From an uncultured Microbacterium sp. (GTDB taxonomy: Bacteria > Actinomycetota > Actinomycetes > Actinomycetales > Microbacteriaceae): DNA of 64,000 nucleotides. Under the pieces are notes generated by a model, which saw nothing but the letters and a program-made list of their open reading frames with translations, ran no database searches and was not told the DNA's origin. Shown here piece after piece: positions 40,565-48,862 of this stretch; position 1 is the first letter of the stretch, and each line of letters begins with the position of its first letter. The stretch is from assembly GCF_947488465.1 (NCBI RefSeq), contig NZ_CANKZA010000005.1, forward strand, positions 1 through 64,000. The letters are read 5' to 3'. The translations under genes were made by a program, and so were the position numbers.

Positions 40565-40903
40565 ATAAACAAGAAGCTCGGAGCAATCGCGCTCCTCGGC
40601 GCTTCGGCTGTCGTTCTCGCCGGCTGCTCCACTGGGTCGACGGCGACCGATGGCGGCACGCCCGAACCTGCGGAACTGCGCGTCTGGCTCGTCGGCACCG
40701 ACACACCGCAGGATGCCCGCGACTACCTCATCGAGACTTTCGAGGAGGAAACCCGGGCTCCACCCTCACGATCGAGGAACAGCAGTGGACCGGTCTCGTC
40801 GACAAGCTCACCACCAGTCTGTCCTCCAGCGACAGCCCGGACATCGTGGAGATGGGCAACACGCAGGCGGCAGCATTCACCTCCAGCGGCGCGCTGCCCG
40901 TGC
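40565..40903 (+). pseudogene. Sugar ABC transporter solute-binding protein, 5' fragment
   Basis: About 113 codons of a lipoprotein solute-binding protein. The signal peptide (NKKLGAIALLGASAVVLAGC, lipobox LAGC) and the mature start ELRVWLVGTDTPQD are clear. Three defects are visible: the expected start codon is ATA (40565) after a good AAGGAAG site, one base is missing near 40748 so that the frame changes (FEEE to NPGSTL), and after EMGNTQAAAFTSSGAL the sequence continues as a ROK kinase. The remaining 300 or so codons and the permease genes are gone. Confidence 0.75.
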
Positions 40904-41226
40904 GTGACGTGTTCGACGGGGCGGATGCCGGGGACCCGGTCGCGCTGGCCCTCCGGGACGGATTCGCGTTCGGCGTCGTCGCCGCCGTGCGCGTGATCGT
41001 GCTGTCCACCGACGTCGAATCCGTGGTGCTGGGGGGAGGCGTCAGCGCCCTCGGCGACCGTATGCTGAGCCGTGTGGTGACCGAACTCGAGGCACGCGCG
41101 GCGGCATCCCCGTTCCTACGCTCGCTGCACCTGGCCGACCGGGTCGAACTGCTCCCGCCGGGTTCGCCCGCGGCGGCGCTCCTCCGCGCCGACACCCACG
41201 AACAGGAGACCGTTCCTCATGGCTGA
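40904..41226 (+). pseudogene. ROK family sugar kinase, 3' fragment
   Basis: About 107 codons corresponding to the C-terminus of a ROK sugar kinase (VRDVFDGADAGDPVAL, ESVVLGGGVSALGDRML). It is joined in frame to the solute-binding protein fragment, with the junction at about 40895-40910. The N-terminal nucleotide-binding half is missing, so no kinase activity is expected. It overlaps nagB by eight bases, the original operon arrangement. Confidence 0.75.
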
Positions 41227-41998
41227 AGTCATCATCGTCCCGTCTGCGGCGGCCGCCGGCGTCTTGGTCGCCGACGAGATCGTGAAGCTCGTCACGGCGC
41301 GCCCCGACGCGGTGCTGGGGCTTGCGACCGGATCGACGCCGATGCCGGTCTACGAGGCGCTGCGCTCGCGCCTGACCGGGGTCGACGTCTCGCAGGTGCG
41401 CGGGTTCGCGCTCGACGAGTACGTCGGCATCGACCCGAACCACCCCGAGAGCTACCGTTCCGTCATCACGAAAGAGGTCGTGGAGCCCCTCGGGCTCGAC
41501 CCGACTCGCATCCAGACCCCGAACGGCGCGCTCGAGACGATCTCGCACGCCGGTGAGGATTATGAGCGGGCGATCGCGGCGGCCGGCGGCATCGATCTGC
41601 AGATCCTCGGGATCGGGACCTCCGGGCACATCGGGTTCAACGAGCCCGGCTCCTCGTTCGCATCGCGCACGCGGGTCAAGACGCTCATCGAGCAGACGCG
41701 TGAGGACAACGCGCGCTTCTTCGACTCGGTCGACGACGTGCCGATGCACTGCATCACGCAGGGTCTCGGGACGATCCTGTCGGCGAGGCACCTGTTCCTC
41801 CTCGCATTCGGCGAGGGCAAGGCGCGTGCCGTGGCGGGGGCCGTGGAAGGGCCGATCAGCTCGTCGCTGCCGGGCTCGGCCATCCAATTGCACGAGCACG
41901 TCACGGTCGTCGTCGACGAGGCCGCCGCTTCGCAGCTCGAGCACGCGGGCTACTACCGCTACGCGTTCGCCAACAAGCCCGCCTGGCAGGGGCTGTAG
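41219..41998 (+). CDS. nagB: Glucosamine-6-phosphate deaminase
   Basis: A 259-residue NagB, converting glucosamine-6-phosphate to fructose-6-phosphate and ammonia. Intact motifs: GLATGSTPMPVY (phosphate loop), FALDEYVGI (catalytic Asp region) and GTSGHIGFNEPGS (His-Glu relay). It appears functional although the transporter and kinase upstream are broken. Transcription would come from the ROK gene promoter through the pseudogenes. Confidence 0.95.
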   Translation: MAEVIIVPSAAAAGVLVADEIVKLVTARPDAVLGLATGSTPMPVYEALRSRLTGVDVSQVRGFALDEYVGIDPNHPESYRSVITKEVVEPLGLDPTRIQTPNGALETISHAGEDYERAIAAAGGIDLQILGIGTSGHIGFNEPGSSFASRTRVKTLIEQTREDNARFFDSVDDVPMHCITQGLGTILSARHLFLLAFGEGKARAVAGAVEGPISSSLPGSAIQLHEHVTVVVDEAAASQLEHAGYYRYAFANKPAWQGL

Positions 41999-42006
41999 GG
42001 GTCGGA

Positions 42007-42098
42007 TCTGCCGCGCCGCGCGCTGCCGCGCCGTGCGCTGCCGCCGTGCGCTGCCGCCGTGCGCTGCCGCGCTGCGCGCTGCCGTCGCGCTGCCGCGC
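42007..42098. repeat. GC-rich low-complexity tandem sequence
   Basis: Irregular repeats of GCGCTGCCGC and GCGCTGCCGCCGT units in the gap between nagB and the convergent FAD-linked oxidase gene. It merges into family B copy 3. No coding potential. The whole 391-bp gap is occupied by this tract and three family B units. Confidence 0.7.
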
Positions 42099-42159
42099 CG
42101 CGAAACCGCGCGTGTGTACGCTTTGCGGCCGGATTCTGTGACACAAGCGCGGTTTCGCG
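42099..42159. repeat. Family B extragenic palindrome, copy 3 (61 bp)
   Basis: The best-formed copy: left end CGCGAAACCGCGCGTGTGT, right end ACACAAGCGCGGTTTCGCG; the arms are complementary at 18 of 19 positions around a 23-base centre. Confidence 0.85.
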
Positions 42160-42192
42160 GCCGGGTGGCGAGCGTGTCGGCGCCAAGGGCGC

Positions 42193-42253
42193 CGCGAAAC
42201 CGCGCGTGTGTACGCTTTGCGGCTTGATCCTGTGACACACGCGCAGTTTCGCG
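42193..42253. repeat. Family B extragenic palindrome, copy 4 (61 bp)
   Basis: Left end identical to copy 3; right end ACACACGCGCAGTTTCGCG. The centre carries ACGCTTTGCGGCTTGAT. Separated from copy 3 by 33 bases. Confidence 0.85.
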
Positions 42254-42285
42254 GCCGGGTGGCGAGCGTGTCGGCGCAAAGGGCG

Positions 42286-42346
42286 CGCGAGACCGCGCGT
42301 GTGTACGCAGAACGGCCGGATTCGGTGACACAAGCGCGGGTTCGCG
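42286..42346. repeat. Family B extragenic palindrome, copy 5 (61 bp)
   Basis: Left end CGCGAGACCGCGCGTGTGT, right end ACACAAGCGCGGGTTCGCG. The centre begins ACGCAGAACGGCCGGATT. Separated from copy 4 by 32 bases; the spacers between copies 3-4 and 4-5 are also related (GGCCGGGTGGCGAGCGTG in both), so this trio probably arose by tandem duplication. Confidence 0.85.
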
Positions 42347-42389
42347 GCCGAGGCGGCGCGCGCGAGATCGCGGTACCGTCGGCGCAGAT

Positions 42390-43766
42390 CTATCCGTCGG
42401 CGCTCTGAGCGAAGACCTTCCCGGGGTTCAGGATGCCGGCCGGATCGAACACGCGAGCGATCTGGCGCTGCAGCTCCCACTGGTCGTCGCCGAGCTCGTC
42501 GCGCAGCCATCGGCGCTTCAGGACGCCGATTCCATGCTCACCGGTGAGCGTGCCGCCTAGGCGCAGCGCGGCCCGGAAGAGTTCGTCCGCGGCGGCCCAC
42601 ACGGCATCCGGCACGTCGGGGCCGGTGAACACGAAATTCGGATGCAGGTTGCCGTCGCCGGCATGGCAGACGGTCGGGATGGTGAGTCCATACGCCTGCT
42701 CGACGCGAGTGATCTCATCGAACATCTCCGGCAGGGCGCTCCGCGGCACCGAGACATCTTCGATGAGCGTCGTGCCGAGCGTCTCCATCGCGGGATGCAT
42801 CGAGCGCCGCACGCGCCACAACTGCTTGGCCTCGGCATCGTCGGCGGCGATCCGCACTGTTCCGCCGGCGCCCCCGAGAACGGCGGCGATCTCCTCCGCT
42901 TCGGCGCTCGCCGCCGGACCATCGGTCTGCACGATCAGCTGGGTCGTGCCGGGACTCGGTGGCGGCAACGTGAGAAGCGCGTGCACGGCCGCGAGGGATG
43001 CGGCATCCATCAGCTCCATGATCGCCGGCTGCACGCCCGACGCGGTCACGGCGGCCGACGCGACCGCAGCGTCGCGCACGCCCGGAAACATGGCAGTGAG
43101 CGTGCGCGTCTCGCCCGGCACACGGCGGCGGAGCTTCAGGGTCGCGCCGACGATGACCCCGAGCGTTCCCTCCGAGCCGATCAGCAGGGCCGTGAGGTCG
43201 AGTCCCGTCACGCCTTTCACGCTTCGATGCCCGAGCCGTAACAGCCGGCCGTCGGCGAGGACGACATCGAGAGCGAGGACGGAGTCACGCACGACGCCGT
43301 ACTTGGCGCACAGCAGTCCACCGGCGCCGGTGGCGATGTTGCCGCCCACCGTCGAGATCTCGCGGCTCGCGGGGTCGGGTGGCCACCACAGTCCCTGGGC
43401 GTCAAGGGCGCGGTCGAGGTCCGCGTTCAGGATGCCGGGTTCCACGACGGCGAGGAGGTCGTCGGGGCGCACTTCGAGGATCCGGTCCATCGACCGCACC
43501 GACAGGGCGATCTCGCCCGTGCCCGCGTTCGCGCTGCCGGCGAGGCCGGTCGCGCCTCCTCGGGTGACGACGGGAGTTCGGGTGGCCGAGGCGATCCGCA
43601 GCGTCGCCTGGACATCCTCGACCGATGCCGCGTGCACGACGGCGAGGGGTGTTCCCTCAGCCGCGTGGCCGGATTTGTCGGCGCGGGCGTGTTCCCGCGA
43701 GGCGGCGGAGGTGTCGACGCGATCGCCCAGCGCGTGGCGCAGAAGGGCGACGACGTCGGCGCTCAT
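42390..43766 (-). CDS. FAD-linked oxidase, GlcD/D-lactate dehydrogenase type
   Basis: A 458-residue flavoenzyme of the VAO family oxidising a 2-hydroxy acid such as glycolate or D-lactate. The FAD-binding domain has TRGGATGLAGSANAGTGEIA and GGNIATGAGGLLCAKYG; the C-terminal cap has HAGDGNLHPNFVF and GGTLTGEHGIGVLKRRWL, which carry family His residues. ATG 43766 overlaps the upstream YrdB-like stop (ATGA). No iron-sulfur subunit gene is adjacent, so it resembles single-subunit forms. Confidence 0.9.
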   Translation of the reverse strand: MSADVVALLRHALGDRVDTSAASREHARADKSGHAAEGTPLAVVHAASVEDVQATLRIASATRTPVVTRGGATGLAGSANAGTGEIALSVRSMDRILEVRPDDLLAVVEPGILNADLDRALDAQGLWWPPDPASREISTVGGNIATGAGGLLCAKYGVVRDSVLALDVVLADGRLLRLGHRSVKGVTGLDLTALLIGSEGTLGVIVGATLKLRRRVPGETRTLTAMFPGVRDAAVASAAVTASGVQPAIMELMDAASLAAVHALLTLPPPSPGTTQLIVQTDGPAASAEAEEIAAVLGGAGGTVRIAADDAEAKQLWRVRRSMHPAMETLGTTLIEDVSVPRSALPEMFDEITRVEQAYGLTIPTVCHAGDGNLHPNFVFTGPDVPDAVWAAADELFRAALRLGGTLTGEHGIGVLKRRWLRDELGDDQWELQRQIARVFDPAGILNPGKVFAQSADG

Positions 43767-44158
43767 GCGAGCCGGCGACGCCCGGAGATGAGACCCACCG
43801 TGACCGCGACGACCGCGAAGGCGAGGCCGATCCAGGGCGAACCGCTCGTCCACCAGACGATCGTCGCCGAGGCGTAGACGAGCAGTTCGACGAACGCGCG
43901 CACGAACGGATGCACGGCGAACACGGCGCGCGGCGAGACGAACAAGGCCCACAGCAGAATCGCCAGCACCGGGGCGGCGATGCCGACGGCGATGTTCCAG
44001 GGGAACGGCCAGGCGGTGAAGCCCCAGACTGCGAGCGTGCCGAAGGCGAACAGCTCGCACAGGAAAGCGACGATCGCGACGGCATCGAGCGGCGGCCGGG
44101 TGCCCGCGGGGAGCGGCTCGGCCGGCTTCTCGGGGCGAACAGTGGGGAGATCGGCCAT
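43763..44158 (-). CDS. YrdB family (DUF2568) membrane protein
   Basis: A 131-residue protein with four hydrophobic helices (FLCELFAFGTLAVWGF to VVAVTVGLISG) and the conserved PFVRAFVELLVYA segment of the YrdB family. Function unknown. It is coupled by a four-base overlap to the FAD-linked oxidase and follows nagA after a short gap. Confidence 0.75.
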   Translation of the reverse strand: MADLPTVRPEKPAEPLPAGTRPPLDAVAIVAFLCELFAFGTLAVWGFTAWPFPWNIAVGIAAPVLAILLWALFVSPRAVFAVHPFVRAFVELLVYASATIVWWTSGSPWIGLAFAVVAVTVGLISGRRRLA

Positions 44159-44181
44159 GCGCCCAGTTTACGCGGCGTGGA

Positions 44182-45324
44182 TCAACCGACGCGCCGGATG
44201 CCGTCCACCCAGACGTCGCGGACGTGCAACCCGTCATCCCACCGGATCGCGTCGGCGGCGGCGCCCACACGCAGCGATCCGTACCGGTCGTCCAGACCCA
44301 GCGCGCGCGCGGGCACCCCGGTGGCCGCGGCGACCGCATCGGGAAGAGGGATGCCGCACTCCACCGCGAGCCGGAGCGCGGCATCCTGCGTCAGCGTCGA
44401 CCCGGCGATCGCGCCGTCGGCATCCAGGCGCGCGGTACCGTCCTGCACGGTCACCGCGAGGCCGCCCAGTTCGTAGTGTCCCTCGGGGGCGCCGGCGGCG
44501 GCCATCGCATCGGTGATGAGCGCGATCCGTCCGGGCGCCCCGGCGAAGGCGAGCGCGATGACGTCCGGGTGCACGTGGATGCCGTCGGCGATCAGCTCGA
44601 GCGTGACGCGGGGATCCTGCATCGCGACCAGGACCGGGCCGGGAGAGCGGTGATGTATGCCGGGCATGGCATTGAACGCGTGGGTGAGGAGCGTCGCGCC
44701 CGCGGCGAAGGCCGCAGCGGCTTGATCGCGCGTCGCATTCGTGTGCCCCACGGCGACCGCAACCCCGCCTGCGACGAACTGGGCGACGGCGGCAAGCCCT
44801 CCGGGAAGCTCCGGAGCGAGCGTTACTTGACGGATGCTGCCGCGCCCGGCGTCGAGCAGCCGGTCGACGGATGCGGCATCCGGAGCACGCAGCAGACCCT
44901 CGGTGTGCGCACCTTTGTGACCGGGGTCGAGGAACGGGCCTTCCAGATGCGACCCGAGGATCGTGACGTCGCGCTCGGCGAGGTCGGCGATCACGGCCAC
45001 GCGGGCGACAAGATCCTCGACCGAGGCGGTGACGAGGGAGAGCACGGCGCGCGTCGTGCCGTGCGCGAGGTGCACGGCACGCGCGGTGCGGATCGCCTCC
45101 ACGCCGTCGTCGTAGGAGGCGCCTCCACCGCCGTGGCCGTGGATGTCGATGAGGCCCGGGCTCAGCACATCGCCCCCCGCGTCGACGACCGCCGCCGCGG
45201 TGATCTCGCGCCACCCGGCGCCCGTGCCCCGCGCGCTGACGACACCGTTGGCGAACGATACCCATGCATCCGTCGTGATCTGTCCCTCATCGACGAGCCG
45301 CGCCGAGTGGATGACCACGCTCAT
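44182..45324 (-). CDS. nagA: N-acetylglucosamine-6-phosphate deacetylase
   Basis: A 380-residue amidohydrolase producing glucosamine-6-phosphate for NagB. Metal-site motif DIHGHGGGG (His62, His64), the Glu in LEGPFLDPGHKGAH, HAFNAMPGIHHR and the catalytic Asp in LITDAMAAAG are intact. The start at 45324 overlaps the upstream GH20 gene by four bases. It is separated from nagB by about 2.2 kb and lies on the other strand. Confidence 0.95.
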   Translation of the reverse strand: MSVVIHSARLVDEGQITTDAWVSFANGVVSARGTGAGWREITAAAVVDAGGDVLSPGLIDIHGHGGGGASYDDGVEAIRTARAVHLAHGTTRAVLSLVTASVEDLVARVAVIADLAERDVTILGSHLEGPFLDPGHKGAHTEGLLRAPDAASVDRLLDAGRGSIRQVTLAPELPGGLAAVAQFVAGGVAVAVGHTNATRDQAAAAFAAGATLLTHAFNAMPGIHHRSPGPVLVAMQDPRVTLELIADGIHVHPDVIALAFAGAPGRIALITDAMAAAGAPEGHYELGGLAVTVQDGTARLDADGAIAGSTLTQDAALRLAVECGIPLPDAVAAATGVPARALGLDDRYGSLRVGAAADAIRWDDGLHVRDVWVDGIRRVG

Positions 45325-46340
45325 GCGGGTTCGCCCTCGGCGACGGGGGTGAACGAAATGCCGAGCCGTGTCCAGAGTGGCTCGAGTGCTGCGACGCGCG
45401 TGCGGAACGACTCCCAGGTGCGTTCCGGCGTCGCCCCGAAGGGTGCGGACCATCCCGCCTCGGCCGCCGCCGCGATCCGCGGGAACGCCAACGCATCGAT
45501 GTCGGCGAGGTCCCGCACGGTCTCGGTCCACAGCGGAGCCTCGACGCCGAGGATCTCCGCGTCGCCGATCCCATCGATCACTGTCGCTGGGTCCCATTCG
45601 TACGCGCGACGGAGGCTCGTCGGGCCGTTCGCCCAGGTGAGCCCGAGGGGACTGGCCGCATCGAACTTCATGTCGAGGTAGATCGCATCGGCGGGGGAGA
45701 GGATGATGCGGCCGCCGCCGGCGACGAATCGCCGCGTCTTGTCGTCCATGCCGTCGGTCGGCGACACGAAGCCCCAGTACTGACCGATGGTTCCGGGCGC
45801 GAGGCCGTCCGCCGCGCCCGCCTCGTGCCAGGCGATCGGGGTTCTGCCCGTGGCGACGACGAGCGCCGAGGCGCGCGCGACGAACTCCGCGAAGTCGGCC
45901 GGGTCGGTGCCGAGGGCTTCATCCCCGCCGAAGTGCAGATATGGCCCGGGCGTCAGAGCCGCGACCTCCGCGAACACATCGCGGAGGAACCGGGGTGCGT
46001 CGTCGATACGGACGGCGGGGATCGTCCAGCCGTCGGGGCCCTCTGCGAGGAGTTGGGTGAGGGTCTGGATACCGGCGAAGAGTCCGGCTGCATCCGCGCC
46101 CGTCACGGCGACGGATGCCGTACCCACCGCGAGCCGGTACGACCCGGCCGGGCCGCCCGCCTGGACCGACAGGTCGATGGAGCCGCTCGAGGGCGCGGCG
46201 GGGAGGGGATCGAGGTGGCGCTGCAACGCCGCGACCGCGGCGGGATCGCCGGTGATCTCAGCCCCGGACCCTATGCGGAACGCTGCCTCCGGCAGGGCGG
46301 TCATCGAGGTGGGTGTGGGAACGAGGTGCGGCGCAGTCAT
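45321..46340 (-). pseudogene. GH20 beta-N-acetylhexosaminidase with internal deletion
   Basis: A 339-codon frame with an intact GH20b N-terminal domain (to DAPRF, about 118) that passes directly into RDVFAEVAALTPGPYLHFGGDEALG, the catalytic Asp-Glu region. Normal GH20 enzymes have 150-200 more residues here, forming the first strands of the barrel, so the protein should not fold or work although the frame is open. At the junction an 8-bp inverted repeat is seen (CCTCCGCG at 45965-45972, CGCGGAGG at 45980-45987). GGAG five bases before the ATG at 46340 sets the start; GTG 46346 is an alternative. Confidence 0.7.
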
Positions 46341-46359
46341 GATCACTCCATCATGTCAA

Positions 46360-46377
46360 GTAAAGGGTCCTAACAAA
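46360..46377. promoter_or_regulatory. Candidate ROK operator upstream of GH20-nagA
   Basis: GTAAAGGGTCCTAACAAA is identical at 14 of 18 positions to the element at 39306-39323 before the ROK regulator gene. It lies 19 bases upstream of the GH20 start on the other strand. This links the two divided parts of the N-acetylglucosamine gene set to one repressor. Confidence 0.45.
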
Positions 46378-46412
46378 AGGCCTCAGGAGAGCTTATCGAG
46401 CGGGCATCCGAT

Positions 46413-46500
46413 ATGCTCGACAGGTCGCAACTGGCGTTGAGGTGGGCCACCACCAGGGAGCGATCGACATGGCATTTCGACCGTTCGCCTGGGTCGGCCG
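46413..46500 (+). ncRNA. ZTP (pfl) riboswitch upstream of glyA
   Basis: The leader contains the conserved blocks of the ZMP/ZTP riboswitch in the right order and spacing: AACTGGCG (46429-46436), CCACCAGGGAGC (46450-46461) and CCGTTCGCCTGGGT (46481-46494). These RNAs sense the AICAR nucleotides that build up when 10-formyl-THF runs low and turn on one-carbon genes. The glyA ribosome binding site CCGGAGG follows about 45 bases later, after a possible GCCGC/GCGGC stem. Confidence 0.88.
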
Positions 46501-46555
46501 TGGTTTCGATTTGCCGCAGCCATCGAGCGGCGGCACTCAACCACCGGAGGACCCC

Positions 46556-47830
46556 ATGACTGACTCCTACTTCAACGCCCCGCTCGCGGAGGTCGACCCC
46601 GAGATCGCCGAGGTCCTCGAGCGCGAGCTCGATCGCCAGCGCGGCTATCTCGAGATGATCGCCTCCGAGAACTTCGTGCCCGTCTCGGTGCTGCAGTCGC
46701 AGGGCTCCGTGCTGACCAACAAGTACGCCGAGGGTTACCCGGGCCGTCGTTACTACGGCGGCTGCGAAGAGGTCGATGTTGCCGAGGAGCTCGCGATCTC
46801 GCGTGCGAAGGCCCTCTTCGGCGCCGAGTTCGCCAACGTCCAGCCGCACTCGGGCGCCACGGCCAACGCAGCCGTGCTGCACGCGATTGCGCGCCCCGGC
46901 GACACGCTGCTCGGGCTCTCGCTCGACCACGGCGGGCACCTGACGCACGGCATGAAGATCAACTTCTCCGGCCGGCTGTACAACATCGTCGCGTACGGCG
47001 TCGACCCCGAAACCTCGGTCATCGACATGGACGAGGTCGCCCGCCTCGCCCGCGAGCACCAGCCCAAGGTCATCATCGCCGGATGGTCCGCCTACCCCCG
47101 TCAGCTCGACTTCGCGCGCTTCCGCGAGATCGCCGACGAGGTCGGCGCGCTGCTGTGGGTCGACATGGCACACTTTGCCGGGCTCGTGGCCGCCGGCATC
47201 CACCCGTCGCCCGTCCCGCACGCGCACGTCGTCTCGTCGACCGTGCACAAGACGATCGGCGGTCCGCGGTCGGGCTTCATCCTGACGAACGACGCCGACC
47301 TCGCCAAGAAGATCAACACCGCCGTCTTCCCGGGTCAGCAGGGCGGTCCGCTGATGCACGTCATCGCTGCGAAGGCGACCGCGTTCAAGCTCGCCGCGAC
47401 GCCCGAATTCAAGGAGCGTCAGGAGCGCGTCGTCCGCGGCGCTGCCCTTCTCGCCGAGCGCTTGACGCAGCAGGACGTGAAGGATGCCGGCATCGCCGTC
47501 CGCTCCGGCGGCACCGACGTGCACCTCGTGCTCGTCGACCTCCGCGACGCGGCGATCGACGGCAAGCAGGCTGAAGACCTGCTGCACGAGATCCACATCA
47601 CGGTCAACCGCAACGCCGTGCCCAACGACCCGCGCCCGCCGATGGTGACCTCGGGCCTCCGCATCGGCACGCCCGCGCTCGCAACCCGCGGCTTCGGTGA
47701 TGCCGAGTTCACCGAGGTGGCCGACATCATCGCGTTGGCGCTTCTGCCCGGCGCCGACGTCGCCGCGCTCCGCGCCCGTGTTGCCGCGCTCGCGGCGGCC
47801 TTCCCCCTGTACCCCAACCTCCACCAGTAA
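46556..47830 (+). CDS. glyA: Serine hydroxymethyltransferase
   Basis: A 424-residue PLP enzyme making glycine and 5,10-methylene-THF from serine. Intact family motifs: [29 protein letters not shown], and the Schiff-base Lys in [16 protein letters not shown] 46556 follows GGAGG by five bases; an upstream in-frame ATG at 46442 lies inside the riboswitch and is not used. Control by the ZTP riboswitch ties it to folate and purine status, with folD as the likely second gene. Confidence 0.97.
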   Translation: MTDSYFNAPLAEVDPEIAEVLERELDRQRGYLEMIASENFVPVSVLQSQGSVLTNKYAEGYPGRRYYGGCEEVDVAEELAISRAKALFGAEFANVQPHSGATANAAVLHAIARPGDTLLGLSLDHGGHLTHGMKINFSGRLYNIVAYGVDPETSVIDMDEVARLAREHQPKVIIAGWSAYPRQLDFARFREIADEVGALLWVDMAHFAGLVAAGIHPSPVPHAHVVSSTVHKTIGGPRSGFILTNDADLAKKINTAVFPGQQGGPLMHVIAAKATAFKLAATPEFKERQERVVRGAALLAERLTQQDVKDAGIAVRSGGTDVHLVLVDLRDAAIDGKQAEDLLHEIHITVNRNAVPNDPRPPMVTSGLRIGTPALATRGFGDAEFTEVADIIALALLPGADVAALRARVAALAAAFPLYPNLHQ

Positions 47831-47865
47831 CCCGGCATCCCCCCCGCGCGGGCAGTCCTGCGCGT

Positions 47866-47938
47866 CCGCGAGACACGTCTGGTGCACCGAGACACGCGCG
47901 GGCATTCAGTGTCTCGGGGCATAAGGGGTGTCTCGCGG
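47866..47938. repeat. Family A extragenic palindrome, copy 3 (73 bp)
   Basis: Outer arms CCGCGAGACAC (47866-47876) and GTGTCTCGCGG (47928-47938) are exact; inner arms TGCACCGAGACAC (47883-47895) and GTGTCTCGGGGCA (47909-47921) pair with one mismatch. It lies between glyA and folD, where it could reduce read-through. Confidence 0.85.
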
Positions 47939-47977
47939 TCCGGGGAGCCGGGTGGAGACGACGAACGAGGAGAGAGC

Positions 47978-48859
47978 ATGACTGCTGTCACATTGGATGG
48001 GAAGGCCGCGGCGGCCGAGATCAAGGCCGAGCTCGCCGAGCGGATCGCGGCGCTGGCGGCGCGCGGTGTGGTCCCGGGCATCGCGACGGTGCTGGTGGGA
48101 GCAGACCCGGCATCCCAGCTCTACGTCGGGATGAAGCACCGCCAGTCCGAGGCGCTCGGGATGAACTCGATCCAGCGCGAGCTACCGGCCGATGCGACGC
48201 AGGCGCAGGTCGAGGCGCTGATCGACGAGCTCAACGCCGACCCGACCTGCCACGGCTACATCGTGCAATTGCCGCTGCCGAAGCACATCGACACCGATGC
48301 GATCCTCGAGCGGATCGACCCGGCGAAGGATGCCGACGGCCTCCACCCGACCAATCTCGGGCGCCTGGTGCTGAACGTCAACAGCCCGATCGACACCCCG
48401 CTGCCCTGCACGCCGCGCGGCGTCATCGAGCTGCTGCTGCGCAACGGCTATGACCTGAAGGGCAAGCACGTCGTCGTTGTCGGCCGTGGCGTCACGATCG
48501 GACGCTCGATCGGGCTGCTGCTGACCCGCCGAGAGCTGAACGCGACCGTCACGCTCACGCACACCGGCACGGTGGATGCCGGCCGGTACCTGCGGCAGGC
48601 GGACGTCATCGTCGCGGCGGCCGGTGTCGCCCATCTCATCCGCGCCGAGGATGTCAAGCCCGGCGCCGCTGTGCTCGACGTCGGGGTCACCCGCGAGACC
48701 GACCCGGAGACGGGGACATCCGTCGTCCGAGGTGACGTCCACCCCGACGTGGCCGAGGTCGCCGGATACCTTTCGCCCAACCCGGGCGGTGTGGGCCCGA
48801 TGACGGTTGCCCTCCTGCTGACCAACGTGGTCGAGGCCGCAGAGCGCGCCGCGCGCTGA
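47978..48859 (+). CDS. folD: Methylene-THF dehydrogenase/methenyl-THF cyclohydrolase
   Basis: A 293-residue bifunctional FolD converting methylene-THF to 10-formyl-THF. The substrate site Tyr and Lys are in [17 protein letters not shown], followed by [13 protein letters not shown], the NADP-binding [14 protein letters not shown] and the C-terminal [22 protein letters not shown] precedes the ATG at 47978. It works with GlyA upstream and supplies the cofactor of PurN and PurH. Confidence 0.97.
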   Translation: MTAVTLDGKAAAAEIKAELAERIAALAARGVVPGIATVLVGADPASQLYVGMKHRQSEALGMNSIQRELPADATQAQVEALIDELNADPTCHGYIVQLPLPKHIDTDAILERIDPAKDADGLHPTNLGRLVLNVNSPIDTPLPCTPRGVIELLLRNGYDLKGKHVVVVGRGVTIGRSIGLLLTRRELNATVTLTHTGTVDAGRYLRQADVIVAAAGVAHLIRAEDVKPGAAVLDVGVTRETDPETGTSVVRGDVHPDVAEVAGYLSPNPGGVGPMTVALLLTNVVEAAERAAR

Positions 48860-48862
48860 CGG

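Noticed and set aside
40520..40996. Intact short gene read from ATG 40520
   Set aside because: It is the out-of-frame reading of the broken solute-binding protein, with the original signal peptide inside and nonsense after the frameshift.
42099..42346. CRISPR array (regularly spaced repeats)
   Set aside because: The three units are palindromic over their full 61 bp, the spacers are related to each other rather than unique, the same unit occurs elsewhere outside an array, and no cas gene is present.
46442..46555. N-terminal extension of glyA ([10 protein letters not shown]...)
   Set aside because: It is a translation of the ZTP riboswitch; GGAGG before 46556 and the normal protein start there.
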